Shown here: piece after piece, positions 13,968 through 17,416 of the stretch
Position numbering within the stretch: position 1 is the stretch's first letter
How the letters are laid out: each line of letters opens with the position of its first letter
DNA from: an uncultured Clostridium sp.
Lineage (GTDB): Bacteria; Bacillota; Clostridia; TANB77; CAG-508
Direction of reading: 5' to 3'
DNA length: 17,416 bases
Assembly: GCA_900553695.1 (NCBI GenBank)
Contig: USEM01000026.1
Span: forward strand, 1 to 17,416
Position numbers and translations under genes: made by a program
The notes under the pieces: model-generated
What the model was told of the DNA's origin: nothing
Seen by the model: the letters and a program-made list of their open reading frames with translations, nothing else
Databases searched by the model: none

Positions 13968-15091
13968 ACTATCTGTTTTAAATTGTTTACAAGATAATCT
14001 ACATCTTCTTTTGTGTTTTCTTTTCCAAATGTAATTCTAAGAGATCCTTGTAAATATTCCATTTCTGTTCCTATTGCTACCAAAACATGTGATGGAGCCG
14101 TTGAGCCCGTATTACATGCAGAACCTGTTGATGCACATATTCCTTTTTCATCTAGCTTTAATAATAAGTCTCCTCCATCTACTCCTTTAAATGAAAAGTT
14201 TGCATTCCCTGGAAGTCTATTTGACCTATCTCCATTTAAAATTGCATCTGGAATTTCTTTTTCAACTCTTGAAATATAATAATCTCTTAAACTTTGCAAA
14301 TGTTCATTGTAATTATCTATTGTTTTATACGCTATATCAATAGCTTTGCCAAGCCCTACAATTCCTGCTGTGTTTTCTGTACCTGCTCTTTTATCTTTTT
14401 CTTGGTGTCCTCCATCTTGTAGTTTTTGAAATTCTATTCCTTCTCTTACATATAATGCACCAACGCCTTTAGGTCCATAAAATTTATGAGCAGACATAGA
14501 TAAGCTATCTATATTCATTTTTTGCACATCTATCCTAATGTTTCCAATAGCTTGCACACTATCTGTATGGAAAATTATATTGTGCATTTTTGCAATTTTT
14601 CCTATTTCTTCTATTGGTTGAATTGTACCTATTTCATTGTTTGCAGTCATTATTGTAATTAGTATTGTGTTTTGAGTTATAGCATTTTCAAGTTCTTTTA
14701 AAAGTATTCTTCCATTTTTATCTACATTTAAATAGGTTACGTTAAACCCCTCTTGCTCTAACGTTTTGCAACTATTTAAAACTGCATGGTGCTCAATTTT
14801 ACTTGTTATAATATGATTTCCGTTTACTCTATTTGCTCTTGCAATTCCTTTTATTGCTATGTTGTCGCTTTCGCTTCCACAACCTGTAAAATATATTTCC
14901 TTTGGGTGTGCATTTATTGCTTTTGCTACTTTTTCTCTTGCTTCTTCAATAGCTCTTTTCGCTCTCCTTCCAACCCCATAAATTGAAGAAGGGTTACCAT
15001 ATTCTGTGCTAAAAAATGGTAACATCTCTTTGAAAACCTCTTTGCTCACACCTGTGGTTGCAGCATGATCAAAGTATTTTATATTATTCAA
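13949..15091 (-). CDS. Cysteine desulfurase (NifS/IscS type), TTG start
   Basis: This is a PLP-dependent enzyme that removes sulfur from cysteine and hands it on, as a persulfide, to Fe-S cluster or thio-tRNA pathways. From a TTG start (380 residues) it begins NNIKYFDHAATTGVS and shows GSESDNIAIKG, EHHAV (PLP-stacking His, about 101) and the PLP lysine in SAHKFYGPKG (K203). The active-site Cys lies in GSACNTGSTAPSHV (C326). I prefer the TTG at 15089-15091 because GGGAGG lies 6 bases upstream and the family starts there; an ATG at 15106 would put that site inside the gene. The TTG overlaps the hemW stop (TTGA), so translation is coupled. No iscU or thiI is visible. The partner pathway is unknown. 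Confidence 0.95.
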   Translation of the reverse strand: MNNIKYFDHAATTGVSKEVFKEMLPFFSTEYGNPSSIYGVGRRAKRAIEEAREKVAKAINAHPKEIYFTGCGSESDNIAIKGIARANRVNGNHIITSKIEHHAVLNSCKTLEQEGFNVTYLNVDKNGRILLKELENAITQNTILITIMTANNEIGTIQPIEEIGKIAKMHNIIFHTDSVQAIGNIRIDVQKMNIDSLSMSAHKFYGPKGVGALYVREGIEFQKLQDGGHQEKDKRAGTENTAGIVGLGKAIDIAYKTIDNYNEHLQSLRDYYISRVEKEIPDAILNGDRSNRLPGNANFSFKGVDGGDLLLKLDEKGICASTGSACNTGSTAPSHVLVAIGTEMEYLQGSLRITFGKENTKEDVDYLVNNLKQIVKECRK

Positions 15092-16200
15092 ACAAATTCC
15101 TCCCATACTAAATTTGCTAAATCAATTCCTTTTTTAGTTAATTTTATATAGTTTGTGTCTATTTCTATTAATTTATTCTTAACTAATTTATCTAACTGTT
15201 CTCTATATATGTATATGGGATTTGATATGAATTTGTTCTTAAATTCCTGGATATTCACTCCTTCTATTTTTCTTAAACCTAGTAACATGTACTCGTTCTG
15301 TTCATCTTCTGTACTTTGAATTTCATGAATTTTTCTATACTTCTTAAAGTTTTCTAAGTATTTTTGTAAATTTGAAGTATTTGAATATCTTGTTTTGTTC
15401 ATATATGAATGTGCAGCAAGTCCAACTCCTATGTATTCCTTTTGCTTCCAACAATCTGTATTGTGTTTAGATTCAAAGCCTTCTCTTGCAAAATTTGATA
15501 TTTCATAGTGCTTAAAACTAGCATTTTCTAGTGTATTTTTAACTTGCCAATACATTTTTCTTTCTTCCAATTCACTTGGCTGTTCTAAAGCCCCTATAGT
15601 TACTTTTCTTTCTAATACTGTTCCTGGTTCAAGTATTAGCGAATATACAGAAACGTGTTTTGGTTTTAGCTTAATTACTTCTTCTAAAGATTTTTGCACA
15701 TCTTCTAGTCTCTGGTTTGGTAAACCTATCATTAAATCTATGTTTATATTGTCAAAGCCAACTTCTTTGGCCAATTTATATGTTTCTAAAAATTGTTCAA
15801 ATGTGTGAATTCTGCTTATTTCTTGTAGTATTTTATTATTTGTGCTTTGCAAGCCTATACTTAATCTATTAATTCCTGTATTTAGATAATCTTTAAGCTT
15901 CTCTTCTGTAACTGTTCCTGGGTTTACTTCTATTGTAATTTCTTCTGCCTCATCTTTATTTATTGATTTTAAAACTTCTGTAATGTATTTACTAGGTATA
16001 AAAGATGGTGTGCCTCCACCTATGTATATTGTTCTTATTTTATATTGTTCTAAGTTTTCCTGCTTGATTTCCTCTAATAACTTATTTATATATTTATCAA
16101 TTATATCTTCTTTATTTGAAAATGATACAAAGTCGCAATAGTCACACTTGTGGGCACAAAATGGTATGTGAATATATAGACCTATTTCTTTTTTAATCAT
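15088..16200 (-). CDS. hemW: Radical SAM heme chaperone HemW
   Basis: This is a 370-residue radical-SAM protein of the HemN/HemW family. The N-terminus reads LYIHIPFCAHKCDYCDF, with the cluster-binding CxxxCxxC (C15, C19, C22) and the following Phe. YIGGGTPS (about 59-66), INRLSIGLQS (about 109-118) and the NIDLMIGLPNQ block (about 152-162) follow. A HemN C-terminal domain covers about 300-370. HemW-type proteins usually lack the CPDH-specific extra N-terminal cysteine and are thought to deliver heme; they were long misannotated as coproporphyrinogen oxidases. The ATG overlaps the whiA stop by 8 bases (ATGATTAA) and has an AGAGGAA site, so the gene is translated in coupling with whiA. The catalytic role of this copy is not shown by the sequence. 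Confidence 0.93.
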   Translation of the reverse strand: MIKKEIGLYIHIPFCAHKCDYCDFVSFSNKEDIIDKYINKLLEEIKQENLEQYKIRTIYIGGGTPSFIPSKYITEVLKSINKDEAEEITIEVNPGTVTEEKLKDYLNTGINRLSIGLQSTNNKILQEISRIHTFEQFLETYKLAKEVGFDNINIDLMIGLPNQRLEDVQKSLEEVIKLKPKHVSVYSLILEPGTVLERKVTIGALEQPSELEERKMYWQVKNTLENASFKHYEISNFAREGFESKHNTDCWKQKEYIGVGLAAHSYMNKTRYSNTSNLQKYLENFKKYRKIHEIQSTEDEQNEYMLLGLRKIEGVNIQEFKNKFISNPIYIYREQLDKLVKNKLIEIDTNYIKLTKKGIDLANLVWEEFV

Positions 16201-16837
16201 TTTTTGGTTCCTCTGAAATTTTAATAATTTTATTTAATCTGTGGCTTACTCCTGATTTGCTTAAAGGTTTTTCTAATAGTTTCCCAATTTCATCATAAGA
16301 TAAGTCGGGGTTTTTAAGTCTTAGTTCTGCAATTTCTTTAAGCTCATTTGTAAGTAAGTTAAACTTATGTTTCCTTTTTAGCTCTTTAATTGCAATAATT
16401 TGACTATTTGCAGCACTCAAAGTTTTATTCAAATTTGCAGTTTCGCAATTTACTATTCTATTCACATTATTTCTAGCTTCCTTCAAAACACGTGCTTCCT
16501 CAAACCTTAAAACTCCATTATTTGCACCTATTAATGCTAGGAAGTTAACAATATCTTCACTATCTTTTATGTATGTAATATATCCTTTTCCTTTTTTAAT
16601 TACCTTTGAATTTATTTCAAAATTTTCCAAAAGGTTTGCAAATTTTGTTGCATTTTTCTTTGTTTTAAATAAAATCTCTAAATGATATTCTTTCTTAGGG
16701 TCTGCAATAGAGCCAGACTTAATAAAGGCTTCCCTTATTTGAAGTCTTGCAATTTGTTCTTCCTGTTTTAAATTACTATTAGCGTCCCACATTTTTAAAC
16801 TTAATAATTCATCTCTTACATCTGTTGCAAATGACAT
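16193..16837 (-). CDS. whiA: WhiA-family DNA-binding protein, unusually short
   Basis: WhiA is a conserved Gram-positive DNA-binding protein that combines a degenerate LAGLIDADG homing-endonuclease fold with a C-terminal HTH; it affects cell division and sporulation genes. Here, MSFATDVRDEL (the usual WhiA start) runs almost straight into the second LAGLIDADG half (REAFIKSGSIADPKKEYHLE). The hallmark VNRIVNCETANLNKT block (about 126-140) and the HTH (about 168-206, NPDLSYDEIGKLL and KSGVSHRLNKI) follow. At 214 residues it is about 100 shorter than the usual 300 or more, because the first LAGLIDADG half is missing. The frame is intact and the ATG has an AGGAG site, so this is a compact form rather than a broken gene. 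It heads a unit with hemW. Confidence 0.88.
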   Translation of the reverse strand: MSFATDVRDELLSLKMWDANSNLKQEEQIARLQIREAFIKSGSIADPKKEYHLEILFKTKKNATKFANLLENFEINSKVIKKGKGYITYIKDSEDIVNFLALIGANNGVLRFEEARVLKEARNNVNRIVNCETANLNKTLSAANSQIIAIKELKRKHKFNLLTNELKEIAELRLKNPDLSYDEIGKLLEKPLSKSGVSHRLNKIIKISEEPKND

Positions 16838-16937
16838 ATGATTTCTCCTATTAATTAATTTATTTATAGATAGATTAGTAAATTATTAAATGAATTAAGA
16901 AATTTGTTGAAAATATCGAAAGGAAAAATGTCTATAT

Positions 16938-17318
16938 TTATTCAACTTCTTTTGACCAAAGTCCATGTTTATTACAAAAAGAATAAATTATACTTCCTTT
17001 AACATATGGAAATACTACACTTGCTTTTTCATTTGGTAATAAAAATTTCTTTATGATTTTATTGTCTGATGACATTGCAATCCATTCTATAAAATGTTCT
17101 TCTTCCATGACATGATTTACATTTACAATTATATATTCTTCTATAATTTCATAATTAGGTACATGTTTTTCAAAAGCTGCATCTACGCTATTGGGAACTA
17201 ATTCTATCATTTCTTCACCACAGCATTTAATATTACAGTTATTACATGTACAATCTTTTACAACTTCAATTAAAGCTTGACATTTAGAGCATTTTTTTAT
17301 TACTAATTCTTTTTTCAT
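16938..17318 (-). CDS. Desulfoferrodoxin-type superoxide reductase
   Basis: This is a 126-residue iron protein that reduces superoxide to peroxide without making oxygen, a typical defence of anaerobes. The catalytic Fe(His)4Cys site is complete: EKHVP (H52), NHVM (H69), EEHF (H75) and CNKHG (C115, H118), with the conserved Lys51. The N-terminus resembles the desulforedoxin-like centre, with C10, C13 and the C32-C33 pair, but carries additional cysteines C23, C25 and C28. It starts at an ATG with a GGAGG site, just downstream of tRNA-Thr. The electron donor (rubredoxin or similar) is not in this window. Confidence 0.93.
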   Translation of the reverse strand: MKKELVIKKCSKCQALIEVVKDCTCNNCNIKCCGEEMIELVPNSVDAAFEKHVPNYEIIEEYIIVNVNHVMEEEHFIEWIAMSSDNKIIKKFLLPNEKASVVFPYVKGSIIYSFCNKHGLWSKEVE

Positions 17319-17361
17319 AAAATTCCTCCATTTTTAATTTTTTAAATATACATTTTGCTTC

Positions 17362-17416
17362 TGGAGCTTACGACGGGAATCGAACCCGTGACCTCTTCCT
17401 TACCAAGGAAGTGCTC
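17362..17416 (-). tRNA. tRNA-Thr(GGT), 5' part cut by the window
   Basis: On the minus strand the visible part reads through the anticodon arm, CTTCC-TTGGTAA-GGAAG, with anticodon GGT (Thr). The T-arm (ACGGG-TTCGATT-CCCGT), the acceptor 3' strand CGTAAGC, discriminator T and an encoded CCA (17362-17364) follow. The 5' acceptor strand and most of the D-arm lie beyond the right edge. Confidence 0.93.

Noticed and set aside
17362..17416. tRNA-Thr as an integration site for a mobile element
   Set aside because: No integrase gene and no repeat of the tRNA 3' end was seen in the window.

Overview
The window is AT-rich bacterial DNA whose gene content points to a low-GC Firmicute, most likely an anaerobic Clostridia-type gut lineage. 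The evidence is the rimP-nusA-rnpM-infB-rbfA block, strong AGGAGG-type ribosome binding sites, WhiA, a YtvI/AI-2E-type permease and a desulfoferrodoxin-type superoxide reductase. Species cannot be named from the sequence. Almost everything is on the minus strand; one gene (an HD-GYP protein) is on the plus strand. Both ends are cut: a membrane-protein gene at the left and a tRNA-Thr at the right.

Region 1 (1-7610) is a housekeeping operon read right to left: rimP, nusA, rnpM, infB, rbfA, nrnA, truB, then a truncated membrane-protein gene that probably has its own promoter inside the end of truB. It couples ribosome maturation (RimP, RbfA), transcription elongation (NusA), RNase P/RNA binding (RnpM), translation initiation (IF-2), nano-RNA turnover (NrnA) and tRNA pseudouridylation (TruB). 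The ylxQ and ylxP genes seen here in Bacillus are absent. A clear extended -10 promoter and a perfect 10-bp leader hairpin precede rimP.

Region 2 (7610-9650) is an accessory island. It holds a frameshifted C-terminal scrap of an Rpn/PD-(D/E)XK transposase-like nuclease, a pilin-like surface protein, and a ~155-bp imperfect palindrome in the pilin gene's upstream region. The last part of the pilin-like gene (about 8041-8220) is strikingly different from everything around it: about 48% GC, depleted in A on the coding strand, with conserved framing motifs (YWLASR ... GLRPLVSL). This is the pattern expected of a variable region diversified by a diversity-generating retroelement (DGR). No reverse transcriptase or template repeat lies in the window, so the DGR call is an inference. 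It is the most interesting feature here.

Region 3 (9650-12914) has an AI-2E/YtvI-type permease whose conserved C-terminus is broken by a one-base frameshift, an unrecognised proline-tailed protein, an HNH nuclease fused to a ParB-like domain with its own promoter and terminator and a higher GC content (a probable acquired cassette), and a short-chain dehydrogenase. Region 4 (12915-17416) has the divergent HD-GYP gene, then a minus-strand set: whiA (unusually short, lacking the first LAGLIDADG half), hemW and an IscS/NifS-type cysteine desulfurase as an overlapping, translationally coupled trio, preceded by a superoxide reductase gene and tRNA-Thr(GGT).
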